A stretch of DNA of 64,000 nucleotides from Singulisphaera sp. GP187 (lineage in GTDB: Bacteria; Planctomycetota; Phycisphaerae; Phycisphaerales; SM1A02), in assembly GCA_945871915.1 (NCBI GenBank), contig CAMBXO010000008.1, positions 1-64,000 on the forward strand, given 5' to 3'. Position numbers and translations under genes: made by a program. The notes under the pieces are model-generated. The model worked only from the letters and a program-made list of their open reading frames with translations, made no database searches and was not told the origin of the DNA. Shown in pieces: positions 35,838 through 44,002 of this stretch; within the stretch, counting starts at the first letter, position 1; every line of letters begins with the position of its first letter.

Positions 35838-36800
35838 ATGACGATTTCGCTCCAACAGATTCAGAGTGCGGCGGTGCGCATCCGCCACTTGGTTCGAAAC
35901 ACACCGCTGATCAGTGACGACATCCTGTCAAAGCATGTGGGTATGAGTGTCCGGTTGAAACTGGAATCCATGCAACACACCGGGAGTTTCAAAATTCGAG
36001 GCGCAAGCAACGCCGTTGCATTGTTGACTGATGCAGAAGGAGCCCGCGGTGTCGCGACCCACTCCAGTGGAAACCATGCATTGGCGCTTACAACCGCGGC
36101 GAAACTGCGTTCGATGTCCTGCACGGTGGTAATGCCCAAGGACGCCCCAGCCTCCAAGCGCGCGGCCGTTCTGGCTGCGGGCGCCACCATCATTCCGTGC
36201 GAGCCCACGATGGCTTCACGCGAAGCAACGCTGGCGGAATGTGTTGCTCGCTCTGGTGCAACGGTCATTCCCCCGTTTGATCATGCTGATGTTGTGTGTG
36301 GACAAGGAACCCTCGGCCTAGAAATTGTGGAGGCGTGGCCTGACGTCGATGTCATTGTTGCTCCGATCGGTGGTGGTGGAATGATTGGTGGCATCGCTGT
36401 TGCGAGTAAGGGCCTCAAGCCATCGGTTGCGGTGCTTGCAGCCGAGCCAACGGCTGTCGACGATGCTGCACGCAGCAAAGCCTTCGGCGTGCGTCAGCCA
36501 CCAACCAATCGCCCCACTCTCGCCGATGGATTACGTGCCGGCATCGGTGCCCTGACATTTCCATTGCTACAAGACCATGTTGATGGCGTTGTTACGGTAT
36601 CGGAGGAACGAATCGTGCATTGGATGCGATTCGCCTTTGAGCAATTGAAACTGGTCGTTGAGCCCAGCGCTGCAGTTGGCATTGCCGCCATTGCCTCCGA
36701 CGAGTTTCGAAGTTTGGCTGAGAAAGCCAAGTGGAAGCGGGTCGCACTGGTGATTTGTGGCGGGAATGTTGATCTCGATCGACTTCCGTGGATTGGCTAA
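35838..36800 (+). CDS. Threonine dehydratase / serine-threonine ammonia-lyase
   Basis: 320 residues of fold-type II PLP enzyme: SFKIRGASNA (Schiff-base Lys), HSSGNHALAL, the phosphate loop PIGGGGMIGGIA and a late CGGNVDLD. It lacks the C-terminal ACT-like regulatory domain of biosynthetic IlvA, so it resembles catabolic TdcB-type enzymes or serine racemases; these deaminate Thr/Ser to 2-oxo acids or racemise Ser. ATG at 35838 gives the family N-terminus (MTISLQQIQSAAVRI); the upstream in-frame ATG at 35808 adds an unrelated stretch. Confidence 0.9.
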   Translation: MTISLQQIQSAAVRIRHLVRNTPLISDDILSKHVGMSVRLKLESMQHTGSFKIRGASNAVALLTDAEGARGVATHSSGNHALALTTAAKLRSMSCTVVMPKDAPASKRAAVLAAGATIIPCEPTMASREATLAECVARSGATVIPPFDHADVVCGQGTLGLEIVEAWPDVDVIVAPIGGGGMIGGIAVASKGLKPSVAVLAAEPTAVDDAARSKAFGVRQPPTNRPTLADGLRAGIGALTFPLLQDHVDGVVTVSEERIVHWMRFAFEQLKLVVEPSAAVGIAAIASDEFRSLAEKAKWKRVALVICGGNVDLDRLPWIG

Positions 36801-36830
36801 TTCGAACTCATCCCGCTTGCCGGAATCGAT

Positions 36831-37988
36831 TCACCTAGGGCCAGTTGTCACCACGGCTTGCACGTTGGCGACAGTGCTTTCATCCAAGATGGTGGCAATC
36901 CAAGCGAGAAACAGCAGTACATGCACAAACCCGTGAATCGCATTCACTCGGCCACTCAGAAGTGAGACGCATGAGATAAGGAATGTGGATGCAAGCAAGA
37001 CGATATACGGTGCTTCGAGTCCAAATTCTAAATCCACCGCAAACACCCATCGGAGTGCCAGCAACGCGGGAACGGTCAGCCCAATCGTTGCCAGCGCGCT
37101 TCCAAGCAAGACATTAATGCTTCGCTGCATGTTTCCACGCTTGCTCGCACGAAGAGCCGCAAATCCCTCCGGCGTTAGGACCATGGCCGCGATCCACACA
37201 CCGACCAATGCATTGGGCAGATGCATGGCATCCAGCAGCGCGGGAACGCGTCCACCCACTCCCTCTGCACACAGAACGACAATGATGAGCGACACCGCCA
37301 GAATGGCAATCGTTCCATACAAAGAAGACCGGCCGACATGATCGGGCAATTCGTGCTTGTGAGGTTCATCCGATACGAACATTCCTCGATAAGTCGAACC
37401 CTGCAGCCACAGAAATCCCATGTAGATGGCCAGTGACCCACCGCCGACAAAGACCTCCATGGAGTCGCTCATCCATCCGCCCACTTCCGATCGTGTAAAG
37501 CGCGGCAGGACAAGCGTGATCGCTGCCAACACAAAGATCATGGAGAGATACGCGGATGCCGAGCGTGGATTGAATGCTTGCTCGCCGGATTTCCAGCATC
37601 CAACCAACATGCATCCACCGATCAGACCGTTCAAGATCAGCATGAGCACCGCAAACATGCTGTCGCGAGCGATCGTTGTCGCCCCGCCATCCTTAAGCAC
37701 CACCGCACACACAGCGGCGATTTCAATGGTGATGGCTGCAACTGTCAGAATGATCGTCCCCATCGGCTCGCCAGCACGCTCGGCAAGCCGATCGGCATGC
37801 GCCATGGCTCGAAAGGCGCACACAAGAACACAGAGGGTGAGCCAGCCGGTCCAACAAAGACCCTGCAACGAGGTCGCGTCACCACTTGGACCTAGGTGTG
37901 CAATGGCGGCCACTCCCGTGAGTCCACCAATCACAAGTGGAATGTCACTCTTCCATGTGGGCTGCGGAAGTCGAAGTCGAAGGTGCAT
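36831..37988 (-). CDS. ChaA-like calcium/cation:proton antiporter
   Basis: 385 residues with about 11 transmembrane helices in two inverted halves. The CaCA-type acidic motifs are GEPMGTIILTVAAITIEIAAV in the first half and ALVGVWIAAMVLTPEGFAALRASKRGN in the second, where Glu residues would carry Ca2+/Na+ exchange. Pattern closest to ChaA rather than YrbG. ATG at 37988. Acts at the cytoplasmic membrane; converges on the threonine dehydratase gene. Confidence 0.87.
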   Translation of the reverse strand: MHLRLRLPQPTWKSDIPLVIGGLTGVAAIAHLGPSGDATSLQGLCWTGWLTLCVLVCAFRAMAHADRLAERAGEPMGTIILTVAAITIEIAAVCAVVLKDGGATTIARDSMFAVLMLILNGLIGGCMLVGCWKSGEQAFNPRSASAYLSMIFVLAAITLVLPRFTRSEVGGWMSDSMEVFVGGGSLAIYMGFLWLQGSTYRGMFVSDEPHKHELPDHVGRSSLYGTIAILAVSLIIVVLCAEGVGGRVPALLDAMHLPNALVGVWIAAMVLTPEGFAALRASKRGNMQRSINVLLGSALATIGLTVPALLALRWVFAVDLEFGLEAPYIVLLASTFLISCVSLLSGRVNAIHGFVHVLLFLAWIATILDESTVANVQAVVTTGPR

Positions 37989-38007
37989 AGGGTAGTACCG
38001 TACGCGA

Positions 38008-40734
38008 TTACTGCGGTGGGCTGACTGGCGGTGATTGTTGCACGCTGGTGGAGCCCATGATTTCCTGAAGTCGCCTTACACGCTGTGCATGTCGCGGCTG
38101 GTCAGGTTCCAATCGTTCAAGAGCCCGCAGGTGACGAAGTGCCGATTCCATTTGCTTGGCTTCAATCGCAATGGCCGCGGCAAGTTCTCGCGTGTCGGCG
38201 TCGTAACTATTGATCCGAACCGCCTTCTCAACACACACAAGAGCCCCCGCCAAATCCCCCTGTTCTCGCAGCAAACGAGCAATTTCCAACGCATATGCAG
38301 GATCCGAATCCTCAAGTGCGTCAAGACGCTGCAAGTGCGGCAGCGCCACACTGTTCTTGCCTTCGGCTCGCGCCGCAGCCGCCAGAACCCGATCCGGAAA
38401 CGAATCGACCGGACGCGCCGTGCCGTAAGCCTCCAGCAGCACGCGCGTGGTCTCATTGATTTCCGGCTGCTCCTTCAGGCGACGATGCACCTTCAACTCC
38501 AGCAAGTCTGGGTGCGTGGGGTATTCGCTCAACCAACCATTCAATCGCTCGTCGGTCACTTCCACTTCTGGCAGTGCCGGCTGCGGCCACCGAGTCTCAA
38601 GCAGCGGTGGCTCACCCGCGCGCGCCGGTTTGCCTGAACGCTTCGCTATTTCTTCGGCCACCACATCGAGTCGCTCCAACCTCGCTTCACCAGCGGCTTC
38701 TTGAAGCGCGGCATCCGCATGGCGAACGCGATCCAACAACATGTCTATCGAGGGCACGGCCTCAAGGCCCCACGCCTTCACCTGTTGGTGTGCCCACACC
38801 AAGAACTCGGCGAAGAATTGTTCGGCACTCATGTGAAGCGTGGCTCGCATCGCCGCATCCTCGTCATCGCCCTGGCGATAACGCTCAAGCAGTTTGGGAA
38901 TTACATCTTTTCCCCACCGATCTTCGATGAATTGCACCATCCAATGTCCCTGTGCATATCCAAGTGGTCGATCTTCAGGCGTTTCCGGCCGGACGAATGC
39001 CCACTTGATTCGATCTAACGGAAACAGTCTTCCAGTTGCAAGCGATCTGGCAAGCAATTCGCAGGTGTGCAACGACCGTGGTTTGGTCTCCATGCTTACG
39101 GCGAGCGCTTCGGTGAGCCAGTGCGGAATGCGATTGGCTGTTTGGCTTAGTGTGACGGTGTGTGTGTATTCGTGTCGCAACACTGCCAGCCAATCAAACG
39201 TCCCAAGGTGTTTGCGCGGATTGCCCTTGCGTGGAACTTCCATCGCAATCACGGGGCCAGTCGAGGCGGCCATGGTGTGGATGCCGGGCATGCCTGTGAT
39301 CCGCACTGCAAAAAATTCGTGGTCGGGAAGCACCTCAATTGTGGTCGGCTCCGACGGCTCGTGACCGAATCGTGCCGTCACCTCCGAGTGCATGCGCTCG
39401 AGCGCTTCACCCATTCCATCGGTCACCACTTCGTCCATGCCAGGCTTTACGCGAATGCGAAAGTGTGGAGTCTGAATGGTTCGATAGCCATCCATCGTGT
39501 TCAGAAGCCACAATCCAAATGCGCTTCGTTGATCGAATGGGTCAAGCGCTGCGGCGTCTTGGAGGGCTTGCCTTGCCGCTTCGTCTCGCCCAACTTGCAT
39601 CAAAAGTTGCCCCAATTCACTATGAGGCACGCTCCAATTCGGCCGCCGCTCAATCGCACTCCGCAGCACGCGTTCGGCCCACGCATATTGGCGATGCAGT
39701 GCAAGCAGCCGACCAATCGTGGCCGCACCAATCGCCTGATTTGGAAATTTGGAATCCAGTAGCGCGAGTCGCTCTTCGACTGCCTTCTCGTCCCATCGGC
39801 GAGCCGCGGCGGCGGCCCACAACGACAAGGCTTGCGGCATATCGGGTTCCCGTTGCAGCAGCCCCTCAAGAATCTGCTCGGCGCGATCCGCATCTTCAAG
39901 CAAAAGAAATCGCTCCGCATCAAGCAGATCGGCAAGCGGATGAAATGGATTCAAAAGCCGCAACTGTTCACTTGCCCTTGCAGCAGATTGAAAGTCAAAA
40001 CCGTTCAGCGCGGCGCGCCCGAGGGCCCACCATGCTTCACTCGACCTCGGATCAAGCGTGAGCGCCTGCTGCAACGCCGGTACACCCTCCTGCGGATTGT
40101 GCCGAGCAATCAGCAATTGCCCCTCAATGCACGGCACATCCGGATCGAGTCGATCCCGCATACGGGCATCGCCAAGCCATTGCGCAGCTTGTTGCCATCT
40201 CTCTGCCGAAACCGGCTGGTGGTCACCAAGAAGAATCACGGCTCGTGCGCGCCGACAGAGCGTGTCGGCATCTGCATTCTCCGCACCGGCGGCCGCTTCA
40301 AGCGGGGCAAGTTGTTCAATCACCTGTTCCGTTTGACCGATCGCATCACAACACATTCCGCGGATCATGGCCCCCTCTCTCGAATCGCATCCGGCCAAGA
40401 GTGATATTGCCTCGCCGATTCGACCTCGACGGCGCAGGGCTTCCGCCCGCAATTCAACTGGAGCCGCCGGATTCACCAGCGACGGATCATCAAGTTTCCA
40501 CGTACGCAACGCCGCCTCTGCACGGTGAGCGGGTGTGGTGAGATCTTCTTCCATCCATTGTCCGTGGCGAATCCGTAAATCTCTCCGCTCGTCTTCACGA
40601 AGCGAAGGCGCCTCCAACGCTGACTTCACCGCATTGGACACTTGAACATTGTCCGGAATGAACTGTGCGGCGCGCGCACCGGAGACCATGAACCACACCG
40701 CCATGGTCCAACGCATCGAGCGAGTGATCATCAT
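38008..40734 (-). CDS. Exported TPR protein with gluzincin (peptidase MA-like) domain
   Basis: 908 residues. Signal peptide from the ATG at 40734 (MRWTMAVWFMVSGARA). Residues about 50-410 and 690-900 are TPR helices (for example AWWALGRAALNGFDFQSAARA). Between them, near residue 530-560, VLRHEYTHTVTLSQTANRIPHWLTEALAVSME gives a zinc HExxH with the third ligand Glu downstream, split here as HEYTH and WLTEALA, the peptidase MA arrangement. Probably a periplasmic metallopeptidase of unknown substrate. The ATG overlaps the TGA of the lipoprotein gene. Confidence 0.82.
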   Translation of the reverse strand: MMITRSMRWTMAVWFMVSGARAAQFIPDNVQVSNAVKSALEAPSLREDERRDLRIRHGQWMEEDLTTPAHRAEAALRTWKLDDPSLVNPAAPVELRAEALRRRGRIGEAISLLAGCDSREGAMIRGMCCDAIGQTEQVIEQLAPLEAAAGAENADADTLCRRARAVILLGDHQPVSAERWQQAAQWLGDARMRDRLDPDVPCIEGQLLIARHNPQEGVPALQQALTLDPRSSEAWWALGRAALNGFDFQSAARASEQLRLLNPFHPLADLLDAERFLLLEDADRAEQILEGLLQREPDMPQALSLWAAAAARRWDEKAVEERLALLDSKFPNQAIGAATIGRLLALHRQYAWAERVLRSAIERRPNWSVPHSELGQLLMQVGRDEAARQALQDAAALDPFDQRSAFGLWLLNTMDGYRTIQTPHFRIRVKPGMDEVVTDGMGEALERMHSEVTARFGHEPSEPTTIEVLPDHEFFAVRITGMPGIHTMAASTGPVIAMEVPRKGNPRKHLGTFDWLAVLRHEYTHTVTLSQTANRIPHWLTEALAVSMETKPRSLHTCELLARSLATGRLFPLDRIKWAFVRPETPEDRPLGYAQGHWMVQFIEDRWGKDVIPKLLERYRQGDDEDAAMRATLHMSAEQFFAEFLVWAHQQVKAWGLEAVPSIDMLLDRVRHADAALQEAAGEARLERLDVVAEEIAKRSGKPARAGEPPLLETRWPQPALPEVEVTDERLNGWLSEYPTHPDLLELKVHRRLKEQPEINETTRVLLEAYGTARPVDSFPDRVLAAAARAEGKNSVALPHLQRLDALEDSDPAYALEIARLLREQGDLAGALVCVEKAVRINSYDADTRELAAAIAIEAKQMESALRHLRALERLEPDQPRHAQRVRRLQEIMGSTSVQQSPPVSPPQ

Positions 40735-41573
40735 GGGGTGCTTGACTTCCACGGCCGCACATCGCGGCGCCATGTTTGAGGGACGGAAGTCTGCAATAGA
40801 TTTCGTGTGGCCTCATCAAGCCCGGCGTTTACCTGCACATCCCGCAGCAACACCGTCTTGATGTCGCCGCCCTTGATCGTTGCAATCACTCCCATCGGTG
40901 CAAAGTTCGTCAGGTCGTACCACACTCGCACCTGTTCAAAGTCTTCGTCAACGCCACTCCCAACTTTGGGCGTAAGGATCAATCCTTGCACATCCTTGAG
41001 TCGCCCAAGCAACGGGGCATCCGGCGGCGGCGACAACGACACCTGAAATCGCCGACGCACATCCGCCGCATTTTGCCCTACCGGTAGCGGAATGGGTCCC
41101 TCTCCAAGTCGAAGTGGATCCAAGTCCGCGCCCTGTGGAACCAACTGACGCTCAATACTCTGCTTTCGCTCGTCGTCAAATTCAACAAGCCATCCATCAG
41201 CAAACGTGTATCGCTGCGCATCAGCCGACGCGTGGCCCGCGGCATCAATGAACTGATCGAAGGCAATCGCAAATCGCCGACTGGACGGTTGGCTAGGTGT
41301 CTGCTCCAGAACAATGCGGCCAACGCGACGCTCACGATCCTGAGTCACAGCATCTAGGCGGTCATAGATCACACCCGCGCGAAAATTTCGAAGATCGCCT
41401 GTCGATCGCTGCAGGGCGTCAAGCAATTCATCGGCAGTCAAAAACGGCTGACCCATCTGCCTGCTGTTCTTAGTTTCTGTTTGCGTTGCTGGCGGTGGTT
41501 CGATCGGAATCACTCGTTGGGATGCGCACCCCACCAACCATCCAATCGTCACAACTGCCGCTGCACACTTCAT
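40731..41573 (-). CDS. LolA-like lipoprotein
   Basis: 280 residues. MKCAAAVVTIGWLVGC is a short type II signal with lipobox LVGC. The mature chain resembles the LolA/DUF-type outer-membrane lipoprotein-sorting fold: ELLDALQRSTGDLRNFRA, YTFADGWLVEFDDERKQSIERQL and VWYDLTNFAPMGVIATIKGGDIKTV in pieces. It could carry lipids or lipoproteins across the periplasm. Overlaps by 4 nt both the upstream ribBA stop and the downstream TPR-peptidase start. Confidence 0.8.
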   Translation of the reverse strand: MKCAAAVVTIGWLVGCASQRVIPIEPPPATQTETKNSRQMGQPFLTADELLDALQRSTGDLRNFRAGVIYDRLDAVTQDRERRVGRIVLEQTPSQPSSRRFAIAFDQFIDAAGHASADAQRYTFADGWLVEFDDERKQSIERQLVPQGADLDPLRLGEGPIPLPVGQNAADVRRRFQVSLSPPPDAPLLGRLKDVQGLILTPKVGSGVDEDFEQVRVWYDLTNFAPMGVIATIKGGDIKTVLLRDVQVNAGLDEATRNLLQTSVPQTWRRDVRPWKSSTP

Positions 41574-42775
41574 CGAAGTGGAACCTGTTCCACAATGTCC
41601 AGACCAAATCCGTGCAAGCCGGGCAACGTCGTCTTTGGATGGTTCGTGAGCAATTTCAGTTTGGACAACCCAAGGTCGCGAAGAATCTGTCCGCCTAGAC
41701 CAAACTCACGAAGATCCATCGGGTGAGCCTTCCCGCCAATGCCATCGGGTCGCGTGAGATCCGGTGCATTCACATCTGCAACCGCTGGTCGTTGAATGCG
41801 TTGAAGCCGGCTCGGTGTGTCAAACCCACTTCCCTCGGATCGCAAATACACCAACGCGCCCCGCCCCTCTTGTGCAATCGCTTGCAAGGCAAGGCGAACC
41901 TCGGCCTGACCATTTCCTGAACCCTCAATTCGCTCCATCGAAAACACATCACGAAAAATGTCGCGACGGTGCATTCGCACCAGCGTTGGGCGAGTCTCTG
42001 CTCGAACAATTCCATGTTCATTCACACGCCCAATCTCTCCCATGGTCAGTGCAAGATGGGGCAACGCATCCACTGCAGTTCGCCATGCAAAAAGCCGAAA
42101 CACACCTTCGGGGGTTCGAATTTCTTCGCCATCACATGGATCAAGTCGATGCACCATGGCTTCGCGTTGCAATCGGTACTCAATCACTTGCTCGACACTG
42201 GCCATGCGAAGACCGTGTTCACGGCACAACACTTCAAGGTCTGGCATGCGAGCCATTTCACCGTCCGATTTCACAATCTCGATAATCGCCGCCGCAGGCT
42301 GCAGCCCAGCAAGGCGACACAAATCCACACTGCCCTCCGTCTGACCGGTGCGCACCAGCACGCCGCCCTCGCGAGCCCGCAAGGGATTCACATGCCCGGG
42401 TCGAGTGAAATCTTCTGGCGACGCCGTTGGGGATGCAAGCAATCGGATGGTGGTCGCTCGATCTTTTGCACTCACGCCGGTTCCAACGCCAAACTTTGGG
42501 TGCGCCTCCACACTCACCGTAAACGCGGTGGCTCGCACGCTTGTGTTGCGAACCACGGCCGGTTCAAGGTGCAGACGATCGCAAATGTCGCCGTGCAGAG
42601 CCACGCACAGATATCCGCCCCCTATGCGTGTCAGAAAATTCACCGTCTCGGCTGTGACATGCTCGGCCGCCACCACAAAATCGCCCTCATTCTCTCGATG
42701 CTCATCATCAATAAGCACAATCGCCTTTCCCGCTTGCAGGTCTTGCAAAATCTCAGGGATAGGCGAGAGAGGCAT
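41570..42775 (-). CDS. ribBA: RibBA-type riboflavin protein with degenerate motifs
   Basis: 401 residues. The N-terminal half is 3,4-dihydroxy-2-butanone-4-phosphate synthase: LIDDEHRENEGDFVVAAEH, GYLCVALHGD, GVSAKDRATTI, RPGHVNPLRAREGGVL. The usual GHTEA metal-ligand His is replaced: RTGQTEGSVDL. The C-terminal half aligns with GTP cyclohydrolase II, but the zinc cysteines (CLTGDxxxSxRCDC) are absent, replaced by RMHRRDIFRDVFSMER, and YLRQEGRG is YLRSEGSG. The second domain is therefore probably inactive (RibBX-like), and the first carries an unusual substitution. ATG at 42775; first gene of a three-gene operon. Confidence 0.88.
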   Translation of the reverse strand: MPLSPIPEILQDLQAGKAIVLIDDEHRENEGDFVVAAEHVTAETVNFLTRIGGGYLCVALHGDICDRLHLEPAVVRNTSVRATAFTVSVEAHPKFGVGTGVSAKDRATTIRLLASPTASPEDFTRPGHVNPLRAREGGVLVRTGQTEGSVDLCRLAGLQPAAAIIEIVKSDGEMARMPDLEVLCREHGLRMASVEQVIEYRLQREAMVHRLDPCDGEEIRTPEGVFRLFAWRTAVDALPHLALTMGEIGRVNEHGIVRAETRPTLVRMHRRDIFRDVFSMERIEGSGNGQAEVRLALQAIAQEGRGALVYLRSEGSGFDTPSRLQRIQRPAVADVNAPDLTRPDGIGGKAHPMDLREFGLGGQILRDLGLSKLKLLTNHPKTTLPGLHGFGLDIVEQVPLR

Positions 42776-42823
42776 ATGGCAAAGTGTAGATGCGGAACTG
42801 GCTTGGGTACTCTCTCCGCCCGC

Positions 42824-43993
42824 ATGAAACTTTCACCCATGAAACTATCGCCCGTGGAACGCTCGCTTGCCGTCACGATGACGGGAATTCCCACCGCAGC
42901 TGGAATGGAGGATCGGGTGATCGCATTTCTGGAGGGATGGTTTTTTGCCAGATCCCAGCGTGTTCGCATTCAACGCGACGATGGTGGAAATATGCTGGTT
43001 TCACAGAGAAACGCTCCGCGTGGTGTTCGTCCGCTACTCATCACGGCTCATCTGGACCACCCCGCATTTGTGGTGCGTCGAGTGGTGAGTCAGCGAATAG
43101 TGGAACTGGAGTTTCGTGGCGGTGTCCACGATCCATATTTTGTTGGATCGCGTCTGCAGGTGATCGATTCCGATGACTGCATTCATGCGGCCACCATTCA
43201 ATCCCTTAACGCCAAGACCAAGCCGTACAAGCGTGTTCAAGCCAGACTCACCCATCCATCCCAGGCGATTGCACGCGGCGACATTGCACGATGGCATCTT
43301 CCAGAACCCCGCATCACCAAGGGGTTGCTGCACACGCACGCCTGTGACGACTTGGCCGCAGTGGCCGCGGCGCTCATTGCGTTCGATCGCATTCTTGCAA
43401 CCAAGTCTGCGCGGCATGTCAGTTTGTTATTCACGCGCGCCGAGGAAGTCGGCTTTGTTGGCGCTATCCATTCGGTAAGGTCGGGGTTGATTCCACGCAA
43501 GGCTCGACTGGTATGCCTTGAAAACTCTCGAAGTTTTCCTCACGACAGTCCCATGGGCGCCGGCGCCATCCTTCGGGTTGGTGATCGACTCAGCGTGTTT
43601 TCTCCAGAACTCACCAACACGCTCGGCGACCTATTTGCCGCCACACGTGCCAGGGACTCCACCTTTCAGTTTCAGCGAAAATTGATGGCTGGCGGCGCAT
43701 GTGAAGCCACTGCCTTCGCGGCACATGGGCTCGAGAGCACGTGCCTTTGCCTACCGCTTGGCAATTACCACAACATGGTCAACATCGACGGTGTGCTTCG
43801 CAAGAAAGTCAGGGCTCGAGTTGGAAGCGAATCGATCAGCATGAACGACTTTGAATCCCTTGTTCGCATGCTGCAGATCGCCGCATCGCAACTCGATTCC
43901 GTTCCAAACTCTCAACGCGCCACGATGAAGATTATGAATCGCTTGCACCGACAGGGCCGAGCATTGCTCAAGCCCAAGAAAGCATCCCGCTAG
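42824..43993 (+). CDS. M42/M28-type metal-dependent aminopeptidase
   Basis: 389 residues. Metal ligands match the cocatalytic M42 plan: ITAHLDHPAFVV (His, Asp), HTHACDDLAAVAAAL (bridging Asp), LFTRAEEVGFVGA (catalytic Glu-Glu) and the late GNYHNMVNID (His). LVCLENSRSF is the intervening Glu/Asp block. The first codons are duplicated (MKLSPMKLSP), giving two possible ATG starts at 42824 and 42839. The frame is open far upstream through the ribBA region, which is coincidental. Substrate range unknown; 9 bp before argS. Confidence 0.86.
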   Translation: MKLSPMKLSPVERSLAVTMTGIPTAAGMEDRVIAFLEGWFFARSQRVRIQRDDGGNMLVSQRNAPRGVRPLLITAHLDHPAFVVRRVVSQRIVELEFRGGVHDPYFVGSRLQVIDSDDCIHAATIQSLNAKTKPYKRVQARLTHPSQAIARGDIARWHLPEPRITKGLLHTHACDDLAAVAAALIAFDRILATKSARHVSLLFTRAEEVGFVGAIHSVRSGLIPRKARLVCLENSRSFPHDSPMGAGAILRVGDRLSVFSPELTNTLGDLFAATRARDSTFQFQRKLMAGGACEATAFAAHGLESTCLCLPLGNYHNMVNIDGVLRKKVRARVGSESISMNDFESLVRMLQIAASQLDSVPNSQRATMKIMNRLHRQGRALLKPKKASR

Positions 43994-44002
43994 ACTCGGA
44001 AT

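Noticed and set aside
41969-42823. 285-codon N-terminal extension of the M42 peptidase
   Set aside because: It runs antisense through ribBA, which has clear family motifs; the peptidase domain begins after 42824.
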